NCBI RefSeq assembly: GCF_005869225.1
Contig: NZ_SWFP01000004.1
Span: 62,001 to 126,000, forward strand
Length of the DNA: 64,000 nt
Reading direction: 5' to 3'
Origin: Dyadobacter bucti
Lineage (GTDB): Bacteria; Bacteroidota; Bacteroidia; Cytophagales; Spirosomataceae
The notes under the pieces are model-generated. The model was not told the DNA's origin, searched no databases, and was given only the letters and a program-made list of their open reading frames with translations. Position numbers and translations under genes: made by a program. This document shows, piece after piece, positions 17,677 to 25,115 of this stretch; the first letter of the stretch is position 1; the number at the start of each line of letters is the position of its first letter.

Positions 17677-18648
17677 ATGTTATTAGGAATAGATATCGGC
17701 GGCACTAAATGTGCTTTGGTCATTGGGAATTTAAATGATAAAACAGAAATTGATATTATTGATAAAAGAGTTCTTTCCACAGACAGGCCGGTATATGAAA
17801 TGATAGAACTGATCTTTCAGACAGCAGAAATTCTGTTGGCTGAAAATCACTCTTCAACGGACCAGCTGAGTGGCATTGGGATAAGTTGCGGAGGCCCGTT
17901 GAGCAGTAAAAAAGGACTGATATTGTCTCCACCTAATCTGCCCGGATGGAATGAGGTGCCGATTGTCGAAATGGCCACGCAGCGTTTTAACACAACAGTC
18001 ACTTTACAGAATGACGCAAATGCTTGTGCGATTGCCGAATGGAAGTACGGCGCTGGCAGAGGCTTCGAAAATGTAATCTTCCTGACATTTGGTACGGGAA
18101 TGGGCGCGGGGCTGATATTGAACGGAAGCCTCTACTCCGGCACCTCCGACTTTGCCGGGGAGGTAGGGCATCTTCGTTTGTCGGAAATGGGGCCGGTAGG
18201 TTTTGGAAAATCCGGATCATTTGAGGGCTGGGCAAGCGGCGGCGGTATTGCCCAACTGGCACAGATCAAGGTCCGTGAACGTCTGCAGGTAGGAGAGCAA
18301 ATTTCTTTTTGTAACAGCCTCGATGATTTGCCGAAACTTACTGCCAAAACGGTAGCCGAAGCCGCCCACAGCGGGGACGAACTGGCTATCGATATTTATA
18401 ATACCTGCGCTGAATATTTGGGGCGGGGGCTATCATTGCTGATCGACATCCTGAACCCGGAAGTCATTATCATCGGCAGTATTTATGGCCGGGCCAGATC
18501 ATTGCTGGATAAGCGAATGATGCAGGTGATCGAACGCGAAGCTTACATCGGCGCGCGGGAAGTCTGCAAAATTGTCCCCGCCGGATTAGGCGAAAATATT
18601 GGCGATCTGGCAGCCCTGAGTTTGGCGGTCGTGAGCAAGTATGACTGA
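17677..18648 (+). CDS. ROK-family sugar kinase lacking the zinc motif
   Basis: A 323-residue cytosolic kinase. It has the phosphate loop MLLGIDIGGTKCALVIG, the sugar-binding LQNDANACAIAEWKYG, and the ATP-binding FLTFGTGMGAGLILNG. The ROK signature region is present as EVGHLRLSEMGPVGFG but the usual CxCGxxGCxE is replaced by GFGKSGSFEG, so the three cysteines of the zinc site are gone while the histidine of EVGH stays. Within a fructan locus, fructokinase is the natural guess, glucokinase the alternative. It would phosphorylate the imported hexose. It sits between the two GH32-type genes with 18 and 19 base spacers. Confidence 0.88.
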   Translation: MLLGIDIGGTKCALVIGNLNDKTEIDIIDKRVLSTDRPVYEMIELIFQTAEILLAENHSSTDQLSGIGISCGGPLSSKKGLILSPPNLPGWNEVPIVEMATQRFNTTVTLQNDANACAIAEWKYGAGRGFENVIFLTFGTGMGAGLILNGSLYSGTSDFAGEVGHLRLSEMGPVGFGKSGSFEGWASGGGIAQLAQIKVRERLQVGEQISFCNSLDDLPKLTAKTVAEAAHSGDELAIDIYNTCAEYLGRGLSLLIDILNPEVIIIGSIYGRARSLLDKRMMQVIEREAYIGAREVCKIVPAGLGENIGDLAALSLAVVSKYD

Positions 18649-18667
18649 TAACCCTTAATAATAATCA

Positions 18668-20734
18668 ATGAAAAAGAAATTAGCCTATCGGCCCCTGGCC
18701 ATATTCGCGATTGTAGCCAGCCTGTTTTTTTTGGGGTGTGCCGTAAAACGGGAGCCCGTTCAACTTTTATTAAAATCGTCTCCCTGGCAATTTTCGGAGG
18801 GTTCCGCGATGAGCACGCTATTGCCTGAAAGGTCAACCGGAACCGTTAAAGCCCCGTTCGACAGCAGCAGTTTTACCATTAAAATGAGGGTTAACCTCAA
18901 ATTGGAAAAAGCCACGAAAACGCTTCTGGAGATACCCGGTGTACTGCGCGTCACTACCTCCCAGCATGATGTGAAAGATCGGAAACATCAAAACTATCCT
19001 GCTTATCCGATGCCTGACGGTTCTGTTCCTGTACTCGAAGCTGCTCTCCGGCTTTACCCGCCGGGAGAACCTCAGGGCGCCCGTGATATGTCCGTGGGTA
19101 TCCCCCTGGGAATGCTCGGGAAGCCTGAGGGAGAACATGAAATTGTGCTACATTTTTCCGGTATCCGATGGACATTATACGTAGATGGTGAACTTCTTGA
19201 TAACGACTTCGCCTTAGGCTATCCAAAATGGGGGCAACAGAGCACCTGGGAAATAAATCCCTCGACTGTTGGGAAGGCCGAGATTTACCTGCCGGGAATA
19301 GAGCCACAGCCGGTAGCTTTGCCAAAGCCCCGTGTACAGAATGAGATTCAATACTGGACCCCGGCAGGGCACAACTCCTGGGTCGGAGATGTGGCGACTT
19401 TCTATCATCAGGGTCGTTACCATATATTCTATCTGTTTGATCGCCGGGGCCATGCCAGTAAGTTTGGAAAAGGCGGACATTACTTTGAGCACCTTTCAAC
19501 ATCCGACTTTAAAACGTGGACCGAACATGAGGCTGCAACACCTATAGAAGAGCAATGGGAAACATTCGGAACAGGTACGCCTTTTCGGTTCAATAACAAA
19601 CTTTCTCTTAGCTACGGCCTGCATACGACAAGGATTTACCCAAAAGAGCAAACCACTCTTCCGTTGCAATGGGACTACTACAACAAACATGGCGTCACAG
19701 GATCATTCCGATATGATACGCTTTCCAGCTATCCGGCCGGATCCACTTACTCCGTGAGCGAAGATGGCATCAGCAGTTTCAAAAAAACAAAAATCTTATT
19801 TCATCCTTGTGAAAATCCAAGTGTATATACCGATCCCGAGAAAAGATTGCGGATGTTAGCGAACTATGGCGCAAAAGGAACCTGGGAGTCCAAATCCATT
19901 GATGGAGGCTGGCGTTCTGTTAATCCCAATTTCCCGCCCGGTGGCGACTGCACATTCTTCTTCCGCTGGGGAAACTTTGATTATGTTATCGGTGGTTTCA
20001 CGGGCTTCTGGTCAAAACCTGCAAATGCGACGGACGACAAATTTGAAGACGGTGTTAAAAAAGGGCTGGACTTTTACAATGGCATGAATGTGCCGGCTGT
20101 CACCGAAATCGATCACGGTCGTTTCTTACTGGCCGGATGGATTCCCATGGCGGGCTGGGGAGGTTCGCTGACCATTCATGAAATGGTTCAGTCGCCCGAT
20201 GGCAGGATCGGGACAAAGTGGATGGACGAAATAATCCCTGCAACCCAAAAAGAAAGGACACTGGTAAAGGAAATCAGAGAAAACACATCTTTTGAAACCG
20301 GAACATCGTCCTTCCTGCTCACCTTTGACGTTGAACCAGGCACCGATCCGGCTGGAAAACTGGGGGCACTTTTTCTGAACGGGGACGGTGAAAATCAGGC
20401 GTGTGAAGTTCAGATCAACCCACAATTAAAACGGGCACAGTATGGGAAAGGTCAGCTAAATGATTTTTCAGAGGCCGAAAAATCATTGCGTGAGGGAGGT
20501 TCTACAAGCGGCGCACGTAATTACGCTATTGAGAATCTGGCCAATACGGAAAAGCCTTTTACCGTTCGCATCGTCGTCAAGCACGACAATAAATTCGGTG
20601 GTTCACAGATTGACACAGAAATTGCCGGTCAACGCACGATGATCTCCTACCGCCCGGATTTGAAAGTGGAAAAAATCCTTTTCCGATCGACACAAACCGG
20701 AATCAAGAATGTCAGGATAGCGGCGTTAAGATGA
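18668..20734 (+). CDS. GH32-like lipoprotein with divergent catalytic motifs
   Basis: A 688-residue lipoprotein (lipobox LFFLGC, residues 19-24). Residues about 40-215 look like a LamG/concanavalin-type sandwich (FTIKMRVNLKLEKATKT, IRWTLYVDGELLDND). A five-bladed propeller of GH32/GH43 type follows: WVGDVATFYHQGRYHIFYLFD keeps an Asp at the nucleophile site, but the RDP motif reads ENPSVY and the EC motif reads GGDCTFFF, so both the stabilising Asp and the acid/base Glu are changed. A C-terminal sandwich ends the protein. It is the last gene of the fructan operon, 19 bases after the kinase and before a terminator. It may be a surface glycan-binding protein or an enzyme with altered chemistry; membership of the GH32 superfamily is clear only at fold level. 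Confidence 0.72.
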   Translation: MKKKLAYRPLAIFAIVASLFFLGCAVKREPVQLLLKSSPWQFSEGSAMSTLLPERSTGTVKAPFDSSSFTIKMRVNLKLEKATKTLLEIPGVLRVTTSQHDVKDRKHQNYPAYPMPDGSVPVLEAALRLYPPGEPQGARDMSVGIPLGMLGKPEGEHEIVLHFSGIRWTLYVDGELLDNDFALGYPKWGQQSTWEINPSTVGKAEIYLPGIEPQPVALPKPRVQNEIQYWTPAGHNSWVGDVATFYHQGRYHIFYLFDRRGHASKFGKGGHYFEHLSTSDFKTWTEHEAATPIEEQWETFGTGTPFRFNNKLSLSYGLHTTRIYPKEQTTLPLQWDYYNKHGVTGSFRYDTLSSYPAGSTYSVSEDGISSFKKTKILFHPCENPSVYTDPEKRLRMLANYGAKGTWESKSIDGGWRSVNPNFPPGGDCTFFFRWGNFDYVIGGFTGFWSKPANATDDKFEDGVKKGLDFYNGMNVPAVTEIDHGRFLLAGWIPMAGWGGSLTIHEMVQSPDGRIGTKWMDEIIPATQKERTLVKEIRENTSFETGTSSFLLTFDVEPGTDPAGKLGALFLNGDGENQACEVQINPQLKRAQYGKGQLNDFSEAEKSLREGGSTSGARNYAIENLANTEKPFTVRIVVKHDNKFGGSQIDTEIAGQRTMISYRPDLKVEKILFRSTQTGIKNVRIAALR

Positions 20735-20764
20735 CATGCGGGTTAATTCCGCGTTTCTGAACTG

Positions 20765-20800
20765 AAAGTCTGTAAATCAATGATTTGCAGGCTTTTTTTG
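20765..20800 (+). terminator. Intrinsic terminator of the fructan operon
   Basis: A hairpin with arms AAAGTCTGTAAATC and GATTTGCAGGCTTT (two G-U pairs, three-base AAT loop) runs directly into a T-run ending TTTTTTTG. It lies 30 bases after the stop of the last gene of the locus. Confidence 0.85.
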
Positions 20801-21013
20801 TTTTTGTTATTAGCAACCTTTTTAGTTTGGAATGCATAGGCTTTCCCGTCCTTAATAAGAACATTCCACCTGATCGACGGTGCTATTCGATTGGTAAAAC
20901 GCATCAAATAATAAGGTTATAATCTGATTTTAACAAAATTTGGCTAGCTTTGAAAACTAGTACTTGTTAATCTGTACACACATTATCGACCCGCAAACGA
21001 GCGGGGAGTATCG

Positions 21014-21571
21014 ATGAGAATTGTTGAGCTTACACGCATTGTTCCCGAGACGCTTTGGGCGGCGCGGTTTGAAGGAAATGAAGAAAATGAATTTGACCGC
21101 ACATTCAACTGCTGGGACAATCCGGAGTATTTGGATGCATTTTTTACTACGCACGAGCAGGATCTTGTAAATGACTTTTACGGCTATTGCTCAGTGAGCC
21201 AGGCTGTTTCGATTACAATGTCTGAAGCAGATGCATTTGAAAAACAACTATTGAGCGTAGCACAAGGACAGGATTTAGAAAAGAGACTGGGAGATATTTT
21301 CAGGCCGCTAGACAAAACTGCGAGAATCAAAATCGTGAATGAAAAGAGCAAAGCCTATGGAACGGGCGCAAAATCATGGCTCCGAATTTATGCTGTTAGA
21401 CTTAACTACGACTTTTTTATAATATCAGGTAGCGCCATCAAACTGACAAGAACGATGAATGGGCGTGATCATTTGCAGGAAGAACTCAAAAAGCTGAATG
21501 TGCTCGTGAAATTTTTGAAAGAACTGAATATTGAAACCGTGGAAGATTGGGGATACATTGATTTTGAATGA
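21014..21571 (+). CDS. Unrecognised 185-residue protein paired with an HTH gene (candidate toxin)
   Basis: A soluble 185-residue protein without signal or membrane segments. I do not recognise a named family. The C-terminal part NYDFFIISGSAIKLTRTMNG and the following charged helix (EELKKLNVLVKFLKEL) resemble the end of HigB/RelE-like toxins found next to XRE antitoxins, and a lysine/arginine-rich centre (KTARIKIVNEKSKAYG) would suit RNA contact. The stop overlaps the start of the HTH gene (ATGA, 21568-21571), a usual toxin-antitoxin layout with the toxin first. A purine-rich GGGGAG lies about 8 bases before the ATG, which is unusual in this window. The function as a toxin is inferred from layout. 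Confidence 0.6.
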   Translation: MRIVELTRIVPETLWAARFEGNEENEFDRTFNCWDNPEYLDAFFTTHEQDLVNDFYGYCSVSQAVSITMSEADAFEKQLLSVAQGQDLEKRLGDIFRPLDKTARIKIVNEKSKAYGTGAKSWLRIYAVRLNYDFFIISGSAIKLTRTMNGRDHLQEELKKLNVLVKFLKELNIETVEDWGYIDFE

Positions 21572-21885
21572 CTATGCAAACGAGAGAAGATATATTACAA
21601 AAATTGGAGTCTGTCACCGCTGCCGAATCCAGCAAATGGAAAGAGCGCGCAGCCCGCAAAGCCGAAAATCCGAAGGCGCTTGAAAAGTCGAGGATTATTG
21701 CGATTAATATTCTTGCCCAATTGCGAAAACTTGGAATGAGTCAAAAGGATTTAGCGGAGAAATTGCATGTGACGCCTCAGACTGTGAATTCCTGGGTGAA
21801 AGGGAATAGCAATTTCACGATTGAGACGATTGTAAGGATCGAGGAGGTTTTGGGGGTGGAGCTGATTGGGGTTAGGGTGGGGTGA
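21568..21885 (+). CDS. XRE-family helix-turn-helix protein (candidate antitoxin)
   Basis: A 105-residue protein. The N-terminal 50 residues are helical and charged (KWKERAARKAENPKALEKS); the C-terminal half is a clear XRE/Cro-type HTH: LRKLGMSQKDLAEKLHVTPQ, then VNSWVKGNSNFTIETIVRIEEVLGV. It starts inside the stop codon of the preceding gene, so the two are coupled. HigA-like antitoxins have this size and this order. It ends 12 bases before the end of the convergent YoeB gene. Confidence 0.8.
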   Translation: MTMQTREDILQKLESVTAAESSKWKERAARKAENPKALEKSRIIAINILAQLRKLGMSQKDLAEKLHVTPQTVNSWVKGNSNFTIETIVRIEEVLGVELIGVRVG

Positions 21886-21897
21886 TTTAAATCCCAA

Positions 21898-22179
21898 CTA
21901 CTTATCGTCATAATGCCCTTTCGCAGCAATTACAAACACAGTAACAGTTTCTTCAATGATCTGGTAAACAAGGCGATGCTTCTTATCAATGCGCCGCGAC
22001 CATAGTCCGCAAAGATTATTTTTGAGTTGCTCAGGCTTGCCGATTCCACTGTAAGGATTTTCACCAAGCTCCTCAAAGATGCGTTCGATGCGCTTTACGA
22101 GTGACTTGCCGCAGGATTTATGTAAAAATGAAAGGTCTTTTTTTGCTCTGTCGGAAAAGGTTACAGAATATCTCCCCAT
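21898..22179 (-). CDS. yoeB: YoeB/Txe-family mRNA interferase toxin
   Basis: A 93-residue toxin of the YoeB/Txe family. Key features: FSDRAKKDLSFLHKS near the N-terminus, KRIERIFEELGENPYSGIGKPEQLK, GLWSRRIDKKHRLVYQI with the arginine and histidine of the active site, and a C-terminal AAKGHYDDK that carries the catalytic histidine and tyrosine (family consensus SxxxHY). YoeB cuts mRNA at the ribosome when YefM is degraded. Its start overlaps the end of the antitoxin gene by 19 bases, the standard antitoxin-first order. Confidence 0.93.
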   Translation of the reverse strand: MGRYSVTFSDRAKKDLSFLHKSCGKSLVKRIERIFEELGENPYSGIGKPEQLKNNLCGLWSRRIDKKHRLVYQIIEETVTVFVIAAKGHYDDK

Positions 22180-22421
22180 ATGTTTTTGAGATCGCGAATG
22201 GAAGTCACTCTTCCAGCCTTCACGTCTTCAATACCTTCTTTAATGGCATTTAATACTTGCGGGTCCGAAAAAAAGACATCAGTTTCAGTACTTTCATCAA
22301 TTGGCGTGAGTAAAACTGACTTCTTATTCTTTCCCCGGTGAATAATCACCCGTTCCTTCTCGGCAAGGTCCAGATAATCCTTCTGTTTGCCACGAAATTC
22401 CCTGGCTGATATGATTCTCAT
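22161..22421 (-). CDS. yefM: YefM/Phd-family antitoxin
   Basis: An 86-residue antitoxin of the Phd/YefM family. The N-terminal DNA-binding part has ISAREFRGKQKDYLDLAEKE and VIIHRGKNKKSVLLTPID, and the C-terminal flexible tail (VKAGRVTSIRDLKNIWGDIL in outline) binds the toxin. It would neutralise YoeB and, with it, repress the operon. Two TGTAC(A/G) boxes lie directly upstream at the distance known for YefM operators. Confidence 0.92.
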   Translation of the reverse strand: MRIISAREFRGKQKDYLDLAEKERVIIHRGKNKKSVLLTPIDESTETDVFFSDPQVLNAIKEGIEDVKAGRVTSIRDLKNIWGDIL

Positions 22422-22424
22422 GGG

Positions 22425-22443
22425 TGTACGAATTTGTGTACAC
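22425..22443 (-). promoter_or_regulatory. Candidate YefM operator (paired TGTACA boxes)
   Basis: TGTACG at 22425-22430 and TGTACA at 22437-22442 are 12 bases apart centre to centre; the second is the core of the perfect palindrome GTGTACAC (22436-22443). The YefM-YoeB operator of E. coli is described with TGTACA cores 12 bases apart, so this site fits well. It lies 3 to 22 bases before the antitoxin start codon. Confidence 0.65.
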
Positions 22444-22480
22444 GAAGATAGGGAAATTTTAGGTTGTGTGAAAGTCGGTA

Positions 22481-22690
22481 CCTAGCTAAAAATGGATGCT
22501 CGCTTTGATGATGATACCACGTAATTTGTGCAAGTGCCGCTTGCACAAAATGCCCGGTCAGGATATGCGGTAGCAAATTGACGCATGTATTTCAGATTTC
22601 TGGGCGAAAGTCCCTGCATATCAGTAAATTCCTTTCGAAGGTCAGAGGCCAGCTGATCAATGATTTTTGCGCCCCAATCAACCGCTCCAA
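22481..22690 (-). pseudogene. DUF1016 (YhcG-like, PDDEXK nuclease) N-terminal remnant
   Basis: On the minus strand the frame from about 22690 reads GAVDWGAKIIDQLASDLRKE, then FTDMQGLSPRNLKYMRQFA and TAYPD. After a one-base shift near 22553 the next frame reads FVQAALAQITWYHH. Both pieces, in this order, are the conserved N-terminal core of DUF1016/YhcG proteins (GLSPRNLKYMRxF ... LAQIxWYHH). The N-terminus and the whole C-terminal PDDEXK nuclease part are missing. It abuts the XRE-regulator wreck, so both were probably left by deletion. Confidence 0.75.
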
Positions 22691-23088
22691 ACGCCCATCA
22701 TCTCATCCTTCTCTTTCAACATACGCTCATACAATCCAATCTTTTCCTCATGAAGCTGAATAATTTCTTCAATAGGATTTAAATAAATGTTACCCTGATT
22801 AAAGGAGTTGTCATTTGCATGATCATTGTAAGTATTCGTAATAATATTAATCGCCTGATCTTCGTCAAAATTCCGAATCGGCTCAGCCGGTATTTTCAAT
22901 ATCGCCGCAACCTGCTCCGGAATATCAGAATCGATTTTTTCTCTTTGTTCAAGTAGCGAAATCTTTTGCTGGTTCCAGTCCTCGCCGAGTTCGAAAGCCT
23001 ATGCATCTTGTTTGATTGCGATCACCTCCCTTAATTTCTTTAAGTTACGGCCTTCGTGGATCTTTGGATTGGAGGTAGTATGTGCCAT
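22678..23088 (-). pseudogene. XRE-family regulator broken by an in-frame stop
   Basis: From the ATG at 23088 the frame reads MAHTTSNPKIHEGRNLKKLR then EVIAIKQDA, meets TAG at 22999-23001, and continues AFELGEDWNQQKISLLEQRE and later IPEQVAAILKIPAEPIRNF. This is the usual layout of a Bacteroidota XRE-type regulator of about 120-140 residues (short HTH, then a region with FNPIEEIIQLHEEKIGLYER, then EKDEM). The single amber codon lies inside the HTH. The last residues (MMGVWSG) depart from the family where the sequence meets the DUF1016 remnant, so the 3' end is also damaged. A start inside the remaining frame could only give a piece without the HTH. Confidence 0.78.
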
Positions 23089-23330
23089 GTGGAAAGGGTG
23101 TTTGGTTAAAAAAAGCAATTAAGATAAATCTCCCGGGAAGTGCCCGGATATCTAACATGCTTTGCAATGTATGTTACCGGGAGGAGGTGTTGGGTACTGC
23201 TCGCGCAATGCCAAGTGGCGAGACCCGGCACAGTAATTTCTGCAGGGAAATTCTAAATGTTTGATCAAAACGAACTCATCGATGGCACTTTGGATCGTTC
23301 GGGAAATAACAGACAAAACCAAATGTAGAA
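23089..23330. other. Gap without recognisable gene
   Basis: No reading frame with family resemblance was found between the XRE wreck and the SnoaL-like gene. A sequence TCCCGGGAAGTGCCCGG and a purine-rich GGGAGGAGG occur but form no convincing terminator or promoter. Confidence 0.4.
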
Positions 23331-23675
23331 ATGAACAATAAGCAAATATTGGAAACAGCCAATGCCGCAATAACGCAGGGTGACTATGAAGGATTCTTGG
23401 CGTACTGTACGGATGATACGGTGTGGACATTTGTAGGCGAGCAGATTTTGCAGGGAAAAGAAGCTGTCAGACAGTACATGGCTGCGACCTATCTGGAGCC
23501 GCCGAAATTTATGGTCAAAAACTTGATTGCAGATGGAGACTTTGTCACCGCGCTCGGCGAAATTGCCTTGAAGGATGCACATGGAGAGGTGTCTGGCTAT
23601 ACATACTGCGATGTTTGGCGATTTCGCGATGGTAAGATGGCTGAATTAACGGCTTTCGTAATCGAAAGCAAATAA
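23331..23675 (+). CDS. SnoaL-like (NTF2 superfamily) protein
   Basis: A 114-residue protein with the SnoaL/NTF2-like cone fold. The N-terminal helices (ILETANAAITQGDYEGFLAY) lead into CTDDTVWTFVG, then EAVRQYMAATY and strands NLIADGDFVTALGEIAL and YTYCDVWRFRDGKMAELTAF. This is the typical order for small ester-cyclase-like or ketosteroid-isomerase-like proteins, whose pocket suits small hydrophobic molecules. No partner gene points to a substrate: its neighbours are gene wrecks. Confidence 0.82.
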   Translation: MNNKQILETANAAITQGDYEGFLAYCTDDTVWTFVGEQILQGKEAVRQYMAATYLEPPKFMVKNLIADGDFVTALGEIALKDAHGEVSGYTYCDVWRFRDGKMAELTAFVIESK

Positions 23676-23794
23676 GTAGCCGGACAACTTTTAAAAATGG
23701 AATAAGTGGAATTCTTTGAAAATCCCTGCTTAAAAACGCGGAAAAGGTTTATCACATAATTCGGGAACTACATGAATAAAGCTCTTATTACAGG

Positions 23795-23993
23795 ATAGCG
23801 CCGTTCTTTATTGTAAGAGATGTTCCAGTTGCACGTCCCTGACCCTGATGGGCTCGCTAAGGAATTCGAGGCACGGGGGATTGCATTTTTTACAACGATC
23901 AGCGGAAATGAGAACGGTGATGATGGCTTGCGCGGATTCGAGCTCATGGATGCCGATGGATATATTCTATTTTTTGGCAGACTTGATAAATAA
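23795..23993 (+). pseudogene. Glyoxalase/VOC-family remnant with internal deletion
   Basis: At 23795 one frame reads IAPFFIVRDVPVA, the usual first strand of a VOC (glyoxalase/bleomycin-resistance) protein. From 23820 a different frame reads MFQLHVPDPDGLAKEFEARG and, at the end, GFELMDADGYILFFGRLDK, the usual last strands. Roughly sixty residues that should lie between the two pieces are missing and the frame is shifted, so an internal deletion has fused the ends. The downstream frame alone (58 codons) could be translated but would not fold as a VOC domain. Confidence 0.75.
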
Positions 23994-24093
23994 GTCTGCG
24001 ATCTGGTTACCAGTGGCCGGAGAAATATCTGATTACTTCGGGATTAGATTCATCAGCTCCATGGCTATACGGATGAGCATTAACCGAAATTAG

Positions 24094-24267
24094 TCTCACC
24101 GGGAAGTGCGTCTGTTCCTGCACCTCAGTTGGAATTTTCCACGCGCCGAGGTAACGGAGCAAACCCTCGATGTTGCCTATTGTAATGGAAAGTATGTCCA
24201 GGTCGTCGTCACCAACGGACTCATCCACACTTCCATCAACGCATTACTTGCCACAGGACAAGTGTAG
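24094..24267 (+). other. Unassigned open frame of 57 codons without ATG (possible gene remnant)
   Basis: Between the VOC wreck and the first hydrolase gene one frame stays open from 24094 to the TAG at 24265-24267. It contains EVTEQTLDVAYCNGKYVQVV and VTNGLIHTSINALLATGQV, protein-like in composition, but has no ATG and I know no family for it. The rest of 23994-24313 shows nothing further apart from the short space before the hydrolase start. Confidence 0.3.
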
Positions 24268-24313
24268 CCCATTTTATTAGCCATTCCTTTGCATAGTACT
24301 AAACAATCATGTT

Positions 24314-25087
24314 ATGCAAAGCAAAGGCAATATCCAAGAAATGAGTCAAGGCCACGGGGCTTTGAAAGGGAATAACACAATAGTAATCGTCCACGGAGCA
24401 TGGTCATCTGCGAATGACTGGCACAACACGGCCGAACTTCTCCGCCCGGTTGGAAACAATGTAATTACGGTGAATCTGCCTGGTCATGGAAGTGATGACA
24501 CGCCGGTTTTGAGCATCAGCCTGCAACTATATGTTGATCAGGTTGTAAAGGCAATCGGCTCAGAAAAAGACATCACGCTTGTCGGCCATAGTTTTAGCGG
24601 TATCGTTGTCAGGGCAGTTGCCGAGTTGATTGCACCTCAGATCAAAAGGATCATATATGTCGCAGCTTTTGTGCCACAAAATGGCGACAGTCTGTTATCT
24701 ATCGCCCAAACTGACCCAAAAAGCCTGATTGGAAAGAATCTGATCATTGACGAAAAGGCAGGAGTGGTAGGAATAGTAAAGGATGCTGTCGCCGAGGTTT
24801 TTATGGCCGATGCTCCCGCACACGTGGCAAAATATGTGGCCGATCACCTCAGAGCTGAGCCTTTGGCACCACTTGGCACACCAGTCAAACTTACGGATGC
24901 CATTCCGGGCAATACCAAAGAGGTATATGTCCATACCGAAAATGACCGGACTGTCAGTTATTCGCTTCAACGCAGGATGGTTCAAAATGCGGGTATTTCG
25001 AAGAGGTACATGCTCCCGTCCAGTCACACCCCATTCATTGTGTACGCGCCAATTTTGTCGGCGATCATCGCTTTCGAATCCCTATAA
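24314..25087 (+). CDS. Alpha/beta hydrolase (first of three)
   Basis: A 257-residue alpha/beta hydrolase of the small esterase type. It has the oxyanion strand IVIVHGAWSSANDWHN, the conserved VNLPGHGSDDTP, the nucleophile elbow GHSFSG (Ser), and a late SSHTPF with the catalytic histidine. No signal peptide is seen, so it acts in the cytosol. It is 28 bases before a lipoprotein paralogue of the same subfamily, so the pair arose by duplication. Substrate unknown; proteins of this subfamily are annotated as esterases or salicylate-esterase-like. Confidence 0.85.
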   Translation: MQSKGNIQEMSQGHGALKGNNTIVIVHGAWSSANDWHNTAELLRPVGNNVITVNLPGHGSDDTPVLSISLQLYVDQVVKAIGSEKDITLVGHSFSGIVVRAVAELIAPQIKRIIYVAAFVPQNGDSLLSIAQTDPKSLIGKNLIIDEKAGVVGIVKDAVAEVFMADAPAHVAKYVADHLRAEPLAPLGTPVKLTDAIPGNTKEVYVHTENDRTVSYSLQRRMVQNAGISKRYMLPSSHTPFIVYAPILSAIIAFESL

Positions 25088-25115
25088 ATGTCTCAAAACT
25101 TTAAAAATATCAATC

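Noticed and set aside
20973-20978. TGTACA before the candidate toxin gene as a second YefM operator
   Set aside because: A single hexamer with no partner at 12 bases; expected by chance in AT-rich sequence.
22525-22549. A strong hairpin, TTTGTGCAAG / CTTGCACAAA with a 5-base loop, as a terminator or operator
   Set aside because: It lies inside the DUF1016 remnant, where the bases encode the conserved FVQAALAQ segment; no T-run follows on either strand.
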